DNA from: an uncultured Enterobacterales bacterium
GTDB taxonomy: Bacteria; Pseudomonadota; Gammaproteobacteria; Enterobacterales; CALYQQ01
Reading direction: 5' to 3'
Length of the DNA: 64,000 nt
Assembly: GCA_945288535.1 (NCBI GenBank)
Contig: CALYQQ010000013.1
Location: 29,231 to 93,230, forward strand
This document shows, in pieces, positions 1 through 11,881 of the stretch. Every line of letters begins with the position of its first letter. Position 1 is the stretch's first letter. The position numbers and the translations under genes are program-made. Under the pieces are notes generated by a model that did no database searches, was not told the origin of the DNA, and saw nothing but the letters and a program-made list of their open reading frames with translations.

Positions 1-2
1 AC

Positions 3-3000
3 ATGTCCATGATCACGACAGACGGCAATAACGCAGTTGCTTCCATTGCTTACCGCGTAAGTGAAATTATTGCAATCTACCCCATTACTCCTAGCTCAAG
101 TATGGCCGAACAGTCCAATGCCTGGGCTGATTTTAAAAAAAATAATATTTGGGGTGATGTCCCGAAAGTGATCGAAATGCAATCGGAAGCAGGTGCAATT
201 GGTGCCGTACATGGCGCTTTACAAACTGGTGCTTTAGCAACTTCATTTACATCTTCTCAGGGGTTATTATTAATGATCCCAACACTCTATAAAATTGCGG
301 GTGAACTTACACCTTTTGTACTTCATGTAGCCGCGCGTACAGTAGCAACCCACTCATTATCTATTTTTGGTGATCACTCAGACGTTATGGCCGTACGGCA
401 AACTGGATGTGCTATGCTCTGTTCTAACTCTGTCCAAGAAGCGCAGGACTTTGCCATTATTTCGCATATGGCAACCTTAACAAGTCGTTTACCCTTCATT
501 CATTTCTTTGATGGTTTCCGGACTTCACATGAAGTGAATAAAATCGCACCTATTAGTGATCATACATTAAAACAACTCATCCCTGAAAAGGCCATTGCTG
601 AACACAGAAAACGCGCATTATCATCTGATGCGCCGGTGGTAAGAGGTACCGCATCTAATCCAGACACCTATTTTCAGGCAAGAGAAGCTTCTAATCCTTG
701 GTATAATGAAGCTTATCAACATGTAGAAGAGGCTATGGCGTGTTTTGGGGAAATGACTGGCCGTTATTATAAGCCTTTTGAATATTATGGCCATCCTCAC
801 GCAGAATATATTATCATCTTAATGGGCTCAGCCGCTGGAACAGTAGAAGAAGTTATTGATACTCTATTAATTAATAATCAAAAAGTGGGTGTCTTAAAAG
901 TTCATTTGTATCGCCCCTTTTCTGCACAACATTTACTTGCAACCTTGCCTGAAAAGGTTAAGTGTATTGCCGTACTTGACCGTACTAAAGAGCCTGGTGC
1001 ATTAGCAGAACCACTTTTTTTAGATGTTGTCACTGCATTAGCTGAAGCCTACGTCACAGGTGAACGTAATAGTATGCCTAATGTCATTAGTGGACGTTAT
1101 GGATTATCATCTAAAGAATTTACACCTGATTGTGTACATGCCATATTTAATGAATTAAAACAACCAACACCGCGTCGTCGTTTTACCGTAGGTATTACTG
1201 ATGATGTTACAGGCCTATCACTGCCCATCTCACCTGTATTACATAACACACCATACCGTCTCCAAGCATTATTTTATGGTTTAGGGAGTGACGGTACGGT
1301 TTCAGCAACTAAAAACAATATTAAAATTGTAGGCAATAGTACACCTTATTTTGCTCAAGGCTATTTTGTTTATGATTCAAAAAAAGCGGGGGGTTTAACC
1401 GTTTCTCATTTACGTATTAGTGAAAAACCGATTAATTCCTCCTATCTAATTGAACAAGCTGATTTTATTGGCTGTCATCAAAATCAATTTATTGATAAGT
1501 ATCAGATGGTGGAACATCTTAAAACAGGCGGGATCTTCTTACTAAATACGCCCTACGCCCCTGAAGATGTTTGGCGACATTTACCACAAGAAGTTCAGGC
1601 GTTACTTAATCATCGCAAAGCCAAATTTTATATTATTAATGCTACGCGCATTGCCCGTGAATGCCAATTAGGTGGGCGTATTAATACGGTAATGCAAATG
1701 GCTTTTTTCCATCTTACTGAAATTTTACCGCGTCAACAGGCATTACAACAATTACAGGATGCCATTGCTCACAGCTATAGTAGTAAAGGTCAACATATTG
1801 TTGAAAATAACTGGCAAGCACTAGCTGTAACAATCACTAATCTGATAGAGATCCCATTACAATCTATTGAGGTAAATAGTCGATATAGATCGGCTATTGT
1901 TTCTGAGCATGCCCCCGATTTTGTCAAAACGGTAACGGCTAGAATGTTGGCGGGCTTAGGAGATACTCTTCCAGTATCAGCATTCCCTCCAGATGGTACC
2001 TGGCCAACAGGTACAACTAAATGGGAAAAACGCAATATCGCCGATCAAATCCCTCTCTGGCAGCCCTCACTATGTACTCAGTGTAATCATTGTGTAGCCG
2101 CTTGCCCACACGCTGCTATTCGGGCAAAAGTTGTTGAACCACTGCAATTAGAAAATGCGCCCGCCACACTGGCGAGTCTTGATGTCAAATCCCGTGATAT
2201 GCGCGGTATGAAATATATTTTACAAGTAGCACCTGAAGACTGTACAGGATGTAAGCTTTGTGTAGAAGTTTGCCCAGCTATAGATCGACAAAATCCAGAA
2301 ATAAAAGCAATTAATATGCATCCGCATTTGGAACATTTACAAACTGAAAAAGCTAATTTTAACTTTTTCTTACAATTACCGGATTTTGATAAAAACAAAC
2401 TTGAACGTATTGATATTCGCACATCACAACTTATTACACCATTATTTGAATATTCTGGTGCGTGTTCAGGTTGTGGTGAGACACCTTACATTAAATTATT
2501 AACGCAACTGTTTGGCGATCGTATGTTAATTGCAAATGCGACAGGTTGTTCATCTATTTATGGTGGCAATTTACCAACGACACCTTATACAACGGATAAC
2601 CAGGGACGTGGTCCGGCTTGGTCAAATTCGCTATTCGAAAATAATGCAGAATTTGGTTTAGGTTATCGTTTAACCGTTGATCATCAGCAACAACGCGTGA
2701 TTCGCATGCTAAATGAATTCGCTGAACAACTCCCTAAAGAGTTAGTTGCATCCTTAAAAAATCCCGAGACTTCTGTAGCCGAACAGCGTCAAAATGTAAT
2801 AAGTTTACGTCAATTACTTGCAGGCATAGATGATGACAATGCACGTAATTTATCAAATGATGCTGATCATTTTGTGAATAAATCAGTATGGATCATCGGT
2901 GGTGATGGCTGGGCATATGATATAGGATTTGCCGGGTTGGATCATATAATGAGCTTAACTGACAATGTTAATGTATTGGTGCTTGATACCCAATGTTATT

Positions 3001-3551
3001 CCAATACGGGGGGACAGCAATCGAAAGCAACGCCTATGGGGGCTGTAACCCGCTTTGCTGAGTTAGGAAAGCGACGTGGACGTAAAGATCTCGGCGTTAA
3101 TATCATGATGTATGGCCATGTTTATGTAGCACAAATTGCTTTGGGGGCACAATTGAACCAAACAATTAAAGCGATTCAGGAAGCAGAGTCATGGCCTGGA
3201 CCATCATTGATTATTGCTTATAGTCCATGTGAGGAACATGGCTATGATTTATCACGTAGTCATGAACAAATGAAAAAGCTGGTAACTGCTGGATTTTGGC
3301 CGTTATATCGTTATGACCCACGTAATAAAGAAAAAGGCAAACCTGCATTAACACTGGATTCACGCCCTCCTATTGGTGGGCTTGCCTCCACACTCCTAAA
3401 TGAACAGCGCTTTAAACGCTTAATGACGATAGATCCTGATGCGATTGAGGTACTTCAACAACAGGCTGAGCAAGATATTCAGGATCATTATCAGTTATTA
3501 AGTTTATTGGCGGGCAAAAAATCATCTGATGGAGATAATAATCCGCAATAA
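3..3551 (+). CDS. nifJ: pyruvate:ferredoxin (flavodoxin) oxidoreductase, NifJ/YdbK type
   Basis: 1182 aa ORF near-collinear with E. coli YdbK; two CxxCxxCxxxCP ferredoxin motifs (CTQCNHCVAACPH, CTGCKLCVEVCPA) and TPP-binding GDGWAYDIGF. Start may be the ATG at 3 or at 12. Confidence 0.97.
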   Translation: MSMITTDGNNAVASIAYRVSEIIAIYPITPSSSMAEQSNAWADFKKNNIWGDVPKVIEMQSEAGAIGAVHGALQTGALATSFTSSQGLLLMIPTLYKIAGELTPFVLHVAARTVATHSLSIFGDHSDVMAVRQTGCAMLCSNSVQEAQDFAIISHMATLTSRLPFIHFFDGFRTSHEVNKIAPISDHTLKQLIPEKAIAEHRKRALSSDAPVVRGTASNPDTYFQAREASNPWYNEAYQHVEEAMACFGEMTGRYYKPFEYYGHPHAEYIIILMGSAAGTVEEVIDTLLINNQKVGVLKVHLYRPFSAQHLLATLPEKVKCIAVLDRTKEPGALAEPLFLDVVTALAEAYVTGERNSMPNVISGRYGLSSKEFTPDCVHAIFNELKQPTPRRRFTVGITDDVTGLSLPISPVLHNTPYRLQALFYGLGSDGTVSATKNNIKIVGNSTPYFAQGYFVYDSKKAGGLTVSHLRISEKPINSSYLIEQADFIGCHQNQFIDKYQMVEHLKTGGIFLLNTPYAPEDVWRHLPQEVQALLNHRKAKFYIINATRIARECQLGGRINTVMQMAFFHLTEILPRQQALQQLQDAIAHSYSSKGQHIVENNWQALAVTITNLIEIPLQSIEVNSRYRSAIVSEHAPDFVKTVTARMLAGLGDTLPVSAFPPDGTWPTGTTKWEKRNIADQIPLWQPSLCTQCNHCVAACPHAAIRAKVVEPLQLENAPATLASLDVKSRDMRGMKYILQVAPEDCTGCKLCVEVCPAIDRQNPEIKAINMHPHLEHLQTEKANFNFFLQLPDFDKNKLERIDIRTSQLITPLFEYSGACSGCGETPYIKLLTQLFGDRMLIANATGCSSIYGGNLPTTPYTTDNQGRGPAWSNSLFENNAEFGLGYRLTVDHQQQRVIRMLNEFAEQLPKELVASLKNPETSVAEQRQNVISLRQLLAGIDDDNARNLSNDADHFVNKSVWIIGGDGWAYDIGFAGLDHIMSLTDNVNVLVLDTQCYSNTGGQQSKATPMGAVTRFAELGKRRGRKDLGVNIMMYGHVYVAQIALGAQLNQTIKAIQEAESWPGPSLIIAYSPCEEHGYDLSRSHEQMKKLVTAGFWPLYRYDPRNKEKGKPALTLDSRPPIGGLASTLLNEQRFKRLMTIDPDAIEVLQQQAEQDIQDHYQLLSLLAGKKSSDGDNNPQ

Positions 3552-3572
3552 AATAGGAAAATAAGTCTAAAA

Positions 3573-3604
3573 AACTCGATTTATAGTTAAATCGGGTTTT
3601 TTTA
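3573..3604 (+). terminator. rho-independent terminator after nifJ
   Basis: ACTCGATTTA-TAGT-TAAATCGGGT stem followed by a T run. Confidence 0.8.
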
Positions 3605-4514
3605 TAAAGATAAGTATCTTGTTAACCCACAATACCTATTAAAGAAAAATAAAATATATCAGTAACATTGCAACTACAACCACGCCATCCATTATTTTGT
3701 TTATTTCCATAGTTGCAAAGAAACGGTATTTAATGCGCATTCTTAATAGCTTGTTACTCTAGGCCTATCAATATATAGACTACTATCAATTAATAATGCT
3801 AAGTAAAATAAGTCATGTTTGCTATATGACCATCTTTGTATAAAAATTAGCTCTATTGGCTACGAACAAAAGATGACTTAGTATCCATAAATAAAAACTC
3901 ATTTCAGATTTTACACATCATGATTAAATAAAAAATAAACTAAGTCAAAAATTATGTGTTATGAAAAGTTGATCATATTTATTAAGTAATATGTTTATGA
4001 AGAATCTTTTCAAATAAGATAGATAGAAACGGGATAAATAATGAAAACAATTTTTATTTATAAGCAAAGATGAAAATATAAAATTGTTTAGCAAATCAAT
4101 AATAAACTTTACATACAAGGATTACGATAAGATAGAGAGTAATGACTAGCAATAATAGGAGTATTTATAAAGAAGAGCAATATTGCACTATGCAAGCCTT
4201 ATGCTTAGTAGATAATATAAACACCCGATAAATCACACCTGTTTACCTTCTTCAGATAATTTACTATTTTATAGATAGCTATAATGAAACAAATATCAAT
4301 TTCAAATAATACATCTTGTTCAATCATACAAGAATAAAATAATAAGTAAGAATAAAATACCCTTCCTACCCTTCCATAAAGTTAATCAATACGGCTTAAT
4401 CTCCTATTTTTGGTCAAATTAAAACCGTTTTGCACAAAGCGTGAGCAAACAAACAGAAAATAGTGTTAAACCTTTGACAAGCCACATTAGCCCAGCTACT
4501 ATACGCAACATGAT

Positions 4515-4590
4515 TCCTCCATAGCTCAGTCGGTAGAGCGACGGACTGTTAATCCGCAGGTCACTGGTTCGAGCCCAGTTGGAGGAGCCA
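4515..4590 (+). tRNA. tRNA-Asn (anticodon GTT)
   Basis: TCCTCCA/TGGAGGA acceptor stem, GTT anticodon loop (ACTGTTAAT), GGTTCGAGCCC T-arm, encoded GCCA end. Confidence 0.96.
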
Positions 4591-4597
4591 AATAAAC

Positions 4598-4630
4598 AAC
4601 CCCTGAGCATTAATAAAATGCTTAGGGGTT
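4598..4630 (+). terminator. terminator-like hairpin after tRNA-Asn
   Basis: AACCCCTGAGCATT-aataa-AATGCTTAGGGGTT inverted repeat directly after the tRNA. Confidence 0.7.
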
Positions 4631-4885
4631 AATACATTATAGTAACGCAATAGCGCTATTATTTCTTTATTATTTTTGTGATCCCTTTCACTTTTTTTCT
4701 CCATTAACCGCAAACCGCATTTTTCTAAACACAATACGCTATAGTCTATATAATTCTTATTAAGAATTTTATATTATTAATAATGTATGATAACAATCTA
4801 CTTATGCAGGACTTATAGTGATCACGCGATGAGAGTACATACAATAAGCATAACATACTAACTTTCTTCTACAGGCAAATATAAT

Positions 4886-5866
4886 ATGGCCAGAGCAATT
4901 TTGATCCAAAAAAATGAACAAGGTTACTATGTTAACCTAGCAACAATTAATAAAGATCAATTACCAGAAGGTGATGTCACCGTAAATGTCACTTATTCTT
5001 CAATTAATTATAAAGATGCCTTAGCGATTACAGGTAAGAGCCCTGTAATACGTCAATTTCCTATGGTACCTGGAATTGATTTAGTCGGTAATGTTATTGA
5101 ATCTTCAAGTCCTCATTATCATATTGGAGATCTTGTGCTGCTTAATGGTTGGGGTGTTGGCGAAAAACATTGGGGGGGACTGGCTGAAATAGCGCGCCTT
5201 AATAGCAATTGGCTTATTCCTTTACCCAAAAATTTAACGGCTAAACATGCTATGGCTATTGGTACCGCTGGTTATACTGCTATGCTTTGTGTTATGGCAT
5301 TAGAACAAAATGGCATCATGCCACAATCGGGGAAAATCATTGTTACAGGTGCTAATGGTGGCGTTGGTAGTTATGCTGTGGCTATTTTAAGTCGGCTAGG
5401 CTATCACGTCATTGCGTCCACTGGCCGACCAGAAGAATCTAACTATTTAACAACTATACTCGGTGCCAAGGAAATTATTCACCGCGAAGAACTTTCATCA
5501 CCAAGCAAACCTCTTTTAAAAGAGCGCTGGATCGCAGGTATAGATACTGTAGGGAGTACGACATTAGTAAATGTATGTGCTTCAACTTGTTATGACGGAA
5601 TAATTGCTGCATGCGGGCTAGCTCAAGGCATAGATTTTAATGCCACTGTAGCACCTTTTATTTTACGTGGTATAACCTTAGCTGGTATTGATAGCGTTAT
5701 GTGCCCTTACCAAAAACGAGTAACCGCATGGCAACGGCTTGCTGATATTATGGATGAAGCGATAATAGATAAAATTAGTACAGAAATCACACTTGATCAA
5801 GTGATCACGTCAGCTAATGCTTTAATAAAAGGAAAAATAAGAGGCCGATTAGTGGTTAAATTTTAA
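4886..5866 (+). CDS. acuI: acrylyl-CoA reductase (NADPH), AcuI/YhdH-family zinc-free MDR
   Basis: 326 aa; SSINYKDALAITGKSPVIRQFPMVPGIDLVG and TGANGGVGS motifs as in E. coli YhdH. Confidence 0.93.
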   Translation: MARAILIQKNEQGYYVNLATINKDQLPEGDVTVNVTYSSINYKDALAITGKSPVIRQFPMVPGIDLVGNVIESSSPHYHIGDLVLLNGWGVGEKHWGGLAEIARLNSNWLIPLPKNLTAKHAMAIGTAGYTAMLCVMALEQNGIMPQSGKIIVTGANGGVGSYAVAILSRLGYHVIASTGRPEESNYLTTILGAKEIIHREELSSPSKPLLKERWIAGIDTVGSTTLVNVCASTCYDGIIAACGLAQGIDFNATVAPFILRGITLAGIDSVMCPYQKRVTAWQRLADIMDEAIIDKISTEITLDQVITSANALIKGKIRGRLVVKF

Positions 5867-5885
5867 CCTTAAGTGAATCAAATTA

Positions 5886-5921
5886 TCACAAATAGTACAC
5901 TATATTGTGTACTATTTGTGA
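5886..5921. terminator. perfect 15-bp inverted repeat between convergent genes, probable bidirectional terminator
   Basis: TCACAAATAGTACAC-tatatt-GTGTACTATTTGTGA. Confidence 0.55.
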
Positions 5922-5939
5922 ATAACTACTTAAACGTTT

Positions 5940-6197
5940 CTATTCAGATGCAACTGAAAGATCATTTTGTACACTTTTAACACCTTTGATTACCTTTACA
6001 ACACTTTCAGCTTTGGTTTTTTGCTCATCAGATTTAACGGAACCTGTTAAATTAACGACACCTTGCTCGGTTTTGACACTGATATCCATAGAAGGAATAT
6101 TCTCAGTCGCCATGAGTTTAGCTTTTACTTCGGTCGTGATTAACGCATCACTTGCAAAATCTTTAATGCCACTCTCAGTTTCTTTATATGAGCCCAT
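5940..6197 (-). CDS. single BON-domain protein
   Basis: 85 aa; DISVKTEQGVVNLTGSVKSDEQK BON signature; no signal peptide. Confidence 0.8.
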   Translation of the reverse strand: MGSYKETESGIKDFASDALITTEVKAKLMATENIPSMDISVKTEQGVVNLTGSVKSDEQKTKAESVVKVIKGVKSVQNDLSVASE

Positions 6198-6229
6198 CTT
6201 CTCACCTTAGTTTTGATAAAGTTTCATTA

Positions 6230-6856
6230 TTATTCAACAACTAACTGATTTTTAACTTCTTTCACGTGTTTTACACTTTTAGCTACGCGTTCAGCTTGTA
6301 AAGACTGTTCTTTAGAATTAACTTTACCTGTTAAATAAACTATACCACCTTCGGTTTTAACACTAATATCTGAAAAAGGGGTATTATCAGTTGATAATAA
6401 GGCCGCTTTTACTTTTGATGTGATCATTGTATCGCTAAGATAGTTGCCTTCATTTGAACTATTTTCGCTCACCGTTAGATTATCTTTTACGTCTTTAACA
6501 CCTTCTACTCCAGAAGCAATAGTTACTGCATTCTTTTTAGCTTCTTCATTAGCGACTGAACCTGTCAATTCGACAATACCATCTTTGGTAGAGACGGATA
6601 TCTTATCTGCTGAGACAAGTTTATTATTCACAAAGGCTGATTTAACATTTGCCGTAACCATAGTATCGTTTGAATAATTCGTTGTTTTATCAATCTCATT
6701 ACTTATACCATCTTCAATTTTCTTTGCTGACGATGTGATTGAATTCATTATCTCACTTTTACTATCTGCAATAACTTCTCCAGATACACACATAATAGCG
6801 AAGACTAAGGCTAATAAAGAGTGGTCAATAATATGATGATTCATAAAAAGCTCCAT
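6230..6856 (-). CDS. periplasmic protein with two BON domains, OsmY-like
   Basis: 208 aa; N-terminal hydrophobic signal; two copies of a D-ISV-T-GIV-LTG-V motif. Confidence 0.85.
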   Translation of the reverse strand: MELFMNHHIIDHSLLALVFAIMCVSGEVIADSKSEIMNSITSSAKKIEDGISNEIDKTTNYSNDTMVTANVKSAFVNNKLVSADKISVSTKDGIVELTGSVANEEAKKNAVTIASGVEGVKDVKDNLTVSENSSNEGNYLSDTMITSKVKAALLSTDNTPFSDISVKTEGGIVYLTGKVNSKEQSLQAERVAKSVKHVKEVKNQLVVE

Positions 6857-7445
6857 TTAAGGCTTTGTAATACATAACAACTTACAAGTGCTATACATTA
6901 TGCTATAGCAAAGCAAGTCACGAATTTGATATGTAAAAAAGCATAGTAAATAAAATAATATTTACCACTCGAGTATTTTTGAATTAAAAGAGAGAAATAA
7001 TTTAAAAATTCTTTATTATTCAATAAATTATGTTGTAATTTGTATCATGCGATAATTTAAAATAACACATCTCCTTGCTAATACTTATACTCTGAAACAG
7101 TTATCATTTGAAATGGGGTATTATTTCTTAAGCGTAAATAATAGAGATTTTCATTGATTATCTTCGAATAAATTTTAGTTATAGAAAATAAAGACTCTAT
7201 ATTAAAGAAGATTATTGCTTTATTAGAAGAGACAATTATCTTTATATTAATTTATAGACCATATGAATAATTATTAATAGAATTTCCTGTTTTACATCAT
7301 CCTGTTAATTTTCTTAACATTAGTAATGAAATACAGAGTTATTTCATAAATATTATGACTAACTTTGGTGCACTATGTAATAGTGTAATTTACGGATATG
7401 AATAAACATATATAAACAATATTACATAATCAATAAGCAATATTA

Positions 7446-8189
<744 letters not shown>

Positions 8190-8398
8190 TTATTACAATC
8201 ATTTGAATGTCTAAAAGTTAACTACATCTTAATTTAGTCTGAATACAGCCTGGTAAAAAATAGCATAACTAAATAAATACTATTTGAATATTATTTTCTA
8301 ATAAATACACAAAGTTGAGTGTTTATATAAATGATATAAATTCTCGTTTACATTTAATAAGACAAATTATATAGTCAGCACTATTATTATTTTTAGCT

Positions 8399-10033
8399 TT
8401 GCCTATTGGACTAATTATGCCATTAATATACAGAGAAAGATTAATAACTAATATATCGCACGCTGTATTTAAAATAAGTAATTATTTATTAATTATTATT
8501 GCAAGTTTAGCTGCAATGTTACCTCATATATCTATGGCTACTCAAGAAAACATCATAACTTTTGCTAATTTCCGTGATACTCGCGATTTAAATCCACATC
8601 TTTATTCGGGTGAAATGTGGGCGCAAAATATGCTTTATGAATCATTAGTGAAAATTACCAAAAATGGAATAGAGCCCTGGTTAGCAAAAGAATGGCATGT
8701 GTCAGATGATGGCAAAGTATATACCTTTATTTTACGTTCAGATGTTAAATTCAGCGATGGTGAAATCTTTAATGCACATGCTGCTAAGCTTAATCTTGAT
8801 GCGGTTATGACAAATAAAGATCGTCATCGCTGGCTAGAAATGGTTCGTTTAATTGATGCTATTGATGTTGTGAATGATTTTACGTTACGTATTTCATTAC
8901 GTGAACCCTACTTTCCCTTCTTAATTGAAATGGCTGTGACGCGACCAATGCGTTTTATTTCACCAAAAGCAATGATTGATGGTGGGACAAAAAAAGGCGT
9001 CAAAGCCTATATTGGTACAGGTCCCTTTGTATTAAGTGAACATAAAACCGATGCCTATGCCGTATTTACACTTAATCCTTATTACTGGGGTGAAAAACCA
9101 AAAATAGATAAGGTCATTATGAAAGTCATCCCTGATCATCAAACACGATTATTGGCTTTACAAAAAGGTGAAATCGATCTTATTTATGGTAAAAATATGA
9201 TCGATGCCGATGCTTTTGCACAATATACAAAAAATAAAAAATTTATTACATCCATGTCAATGCCTATTTCAACTCGCATGATTTTATTAAATACAACTAA
9301 TGACATTCTTAATGATGTATTAGTACGCAAAGCTTTACAATACGGTATTAATAAACATGAGATTGCTGAAGGTATTCTCAATGGCAGTGAAAAAGTAGCG
9401 GACACGTTATTAGCTAAAAATGTTCCTTACAGTAATATTGATATAACCCCTTATGATTACAATCCTAAGAAAGCAATACAACTTTTAGAGCAAGCAGGTT
9501 GGAAACTAGAGAAAGGTTCTTCTACACGAATAAAACAAGGAAAACCTTTAGTATTAACAATTAATTATGATAGTAATACCGCCTCTCAAAAAACGATTGC
9601 CGAATATATGCAAAGCGAATATGCTGAGCTTGGTATTGAGCTAAAATTGCATGGTGAAGAAGAGCAAGCTTACCGTGATCGTCAAAAAGCGGGAAAATTT
9701 GATATTGTATTTAATATTTCATGGGGCACACCTTATGATCCTCAATCTTTTTTATCAGGAATGAAACTGCCTGTATATGGTGATTATCTTGCTCAACAAG
9801 GATTACCTGAGAAGAAAAAAATTGATGAAAGTATTACTAATGCTTTAATTTCGACAAATGAAGCTGAACGAACACAGTTATTTCACTACGTATTAACAAC
9901 GCTGCATAATGAAGCTGTTTATATTCCATTAACCTATGAACGCAATCGTGCTGTATATACAAACGCGTTGGGTGGCGTTGAATATAGTGTTATTCAGTAT
10001 GATATTCCTTTTGAATTAATGTACCGTAAGTAG
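8399..10033 (+). CDS. nikA: nickel ABC transporter, substrate-binding protein (SBP family 5)
   Basis: 544 aa; DLNPHLYSGEMWAQNMLYESLVK and YWGEKPKIDKVIMKVIPDHQTRLLALQKGEIDLIYG match the NikA family; first gene of a nikABCDE-ordered operon. Confidence 0.88.
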   Translation: MPIGLIMPLIYRERLITNISHAVFKISNYLLIIIASLAAMLPHISMATQENIITFANFRDTRDLNPHLYSGEMWAQNMLYESLVKITKNGIEPWLAKEWHVSDDGKVYTFILRSDVKFSDGEIFNAHAAKLNLDAVMTNKDRHRWLEMVRLIDAIDVVNDFTLRISLREPYFPFLIEMAVTRPMRFISPKAMIDGGTKKGVKAYIGTGPFVLSEHKTDAYAVFTLNPYYWGEKPKIDKVIMKVIPDHQTRLLALQKGEIDLIYGKNMIDADAFAQYTKNKKFITSMSMPISTRMILLNTTNDILNDVLVRKALQYGINKHEIAEGILNGSEKVADTLLAKNVPYSNIDITPYDYNPKKAIQLLEQAGWKLEKGSSTRIKQGKPLVLTINYDSNTASQKTIAEYMQSEYAELGIELKLHGEEEQAYRDRQKAGKFDIVFNISWGTPYDPQSFLSGMKLPVYGDYLAQQGLPEKKKIDESITNALISTNEAERTQLFHYVLTTLHNEAVYIPLTYERNRAVYTNALGGVEYSVIQYDIPFELMYRK

Positions 10034-10089
10034 TCAAATTAAGGGTTATAGATAGAATGATAATACCTATACTCTAGCTCGGTAGGTTC

Positions 10090-11031
10090 GTGTCTGTGAA
10101 ACAATACATAATTCATCGTTTATTATTAACTTTTCCAATCTTATTTGGTGTCTCGTTTTTATCTTTTGTATTGGTCAATTTAGTTCCGTCTGATCCAGCC
10201 GAAGTTGCATTACGCGTAGGTGAAATCGTCCCAACACCAGAAGCTATTGCGCAAATGCGTGAAGACTTGGGATTAAATCATCCCTTTTTAACGCGTTATT
10301 TTTATTGGCTCGTCGATGCCATACAACTTGATTTTGGTCATTCCTTTATCAATCGGCAACGACTTGTTACAGATGAAATAGCACGTAGCCTACCCTATAC
10401 CTTCGAATTAGCAGGCATGGCTTTTATACTAACGGTCGTCATTAGCTTACCATTAGGCATTTTAACTGCTATTAGTAAAGACACTCTATTTGATCGATTA
10501 GTCCGCTTATTTATCTTTATTGCAACGGCCATGCCTAGTTATTGGCTAGGTCTATTGCTCATTTGGTGGCTCTCACTTCATTGGGATTTATTACCGACCA
10601 ATGGTGGTGAAACATTTAACCATCTAATTTTACCTTCTATCACGCTTGCTATGGTTTATATTGCAACCTATACCCGCTTGATCCGTAATAATATGTTAGA
10701 AAATATGCAGCAATATTATATCTATTATGCTCGTGCACGCGGATTGAATGAAAAAACCATTATTTGGCGGCATATACTCAAAAATTCGTTACATACTGTT
10801 ATTACAGCCTTAGGCATGAGCATTCCACAGTTATTGGCCGGTACAGTAATAATTGAGCATCTATTTTCATGGCCTGGTATAGGTAAACTATGTATTACTG
10901 CAATTTATAATCGTGATTACCCCATCCTACAAGCCTATATTTTAATGATGGCTATTTTATTTGTCTTTTCTAATCTCGTGGTGGATGTTATCCAACGTTG
11001 GATGGATCCCTCATTACGGCTGGAGGCATAA
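10090..11031 (+). CDS. nikB: nickel ABC transporter permease NikB
   Basis: 313 aa DppB/NikB-type permease, directly downstream of nikA; valine/GTG-type start possible. Confidence 0.9.
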   Translation: MSVKQYIIHRLLLTFPILFGVSFLSFVLVNLVPSDPAEVALRVGEIVPTPEAIAQMREDLGLNHPFLTRYFYWLVDAIQLDFGHSFINRQRLVTDEIARSLPYTFELAGMAFILTVVISLPLGILTAISKDTLFDRLVRLFIFIATAMPSYWLGLLLIWWLSLHWDLLPTNGGETFNHLILPSITLAMVYIATYTRLIRNNMLENMQQYYIYYARARGLNEKTIIWRHILKNSLHTVITALGMSIPQLLAGTVIIEHLFSWPGIGKLCITAIYNRDYPILQAYILMMAILFVFSNLVVDVIQRWMDPSLRLEA

Positions 11032-11032
11032 T

Positions 11033-11881
11033 ATGCTAGTTATGCGACGATTATTACGTGACAAAATTGCTATCATCTGTTTATTTATTCTTTTATGTAT
11101 CATTATTATTGGTATTTTCGCACCTTGGGTAGCACCAAATGATCCTAATAAAATTAATATCGCGCATAAATACGCTGATTTTAGTAATCGTTTTCCACTT
11201 GGTCGTGATCATTTAGGTCGTTGTATTTTATCACGCTTAATATTTGGTATTCGGATTACGCTATTTTATTCGTTATTTACCATGGCGATTACCATTATTA
11301 TTGGTTGTTTATTTGGCTTTATTGCTGGCTATTTTCGAGGAAAATTTGATGAAATAACCATGCGTTTATGCGATATTATGTTAGCATTTCCTAGTCAGGT
11401 AATGATATTAGCCCTCGTCGGAGTACTTGGCGTTGGTATGTTTAATGTTATCTTAGCAAATATCATTGTAAAGTGGGCCTGGTATACACGAATGATACGT
11501 AGTATTGTCATAAAGCATAGTAGGAAAAACTATATTCTCTTTTCACGCGTCAGTGGCTCTTCATTAGGTTTTATTTTATTTCGCCATTTACTCCCGAATA
11601 CCGCTGCTGAAATTATTGTACTGGCAACCTTAGATACAGGATGGGTAATTTTAAATCTTTCAGCCCTCTCCTTTCTTGGCTTAGGTGTTCAGCCACCAAC
11701 TGCAGAATGGGGAATGATGTTAAGTGAAGCGCAAAAAGTGATGATAGGCCATCCGGAACAAATGGTAATTCCTGGGCTAGCTATCCTAATTGTTGTTGCC
11801 ATTTTTAATATGCTTGGTGATTGCTTTCGTGATGCACTTGACCCTCGAGAAAATAAATATGACTTATTTATTAAAGATTGA
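11033..11881 (+). CDS. nikC: nickel ABC transporter permease NikC
   Basis: In-frame ATG at 11033 after GGAGG within the ORF track entry 10961..11881; DppC/NikC-type permease. Confidence 0.9.
   Translation: MLVMRRLLRDKIAIICLFILLCIIIIGIFAPWVAPNDPNKINIAHKYADFSNRFPLGRDHLGRCILSRLIFGIRITLFYSLFTMAITIIIGCLFGFIAGYFRGKFDEITMRLCDIMLAFPSQVMILALVGVLGVGMFNVILANIIVKWAWYTRMIRSIVIKHSRKNYILFSRVSGSSLGFILFRHLLPNTAAEIIVLATLDTGWVILNLSALSFLGLGVQPPTAEWGMMLSEAQKVMIGHPEQMVIPGLAILIVVAIFNMLGDCFRDALDPRENKYDLFIKD

Noticed and set aside
1790-2422. Antisense ORFs at 1790..2035 and 2087..2422 inside nifJ
   Set aside because: Fully contained within a strong conserved CDS on the opposite strand.
4419-4610. 63-aa minus-strand ORF (SSNWARTSDLRINSPSLYRLSYGG)
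   Set aside because: Antisense translation of the tRNA-Asn; a well-known spurious ORF type.
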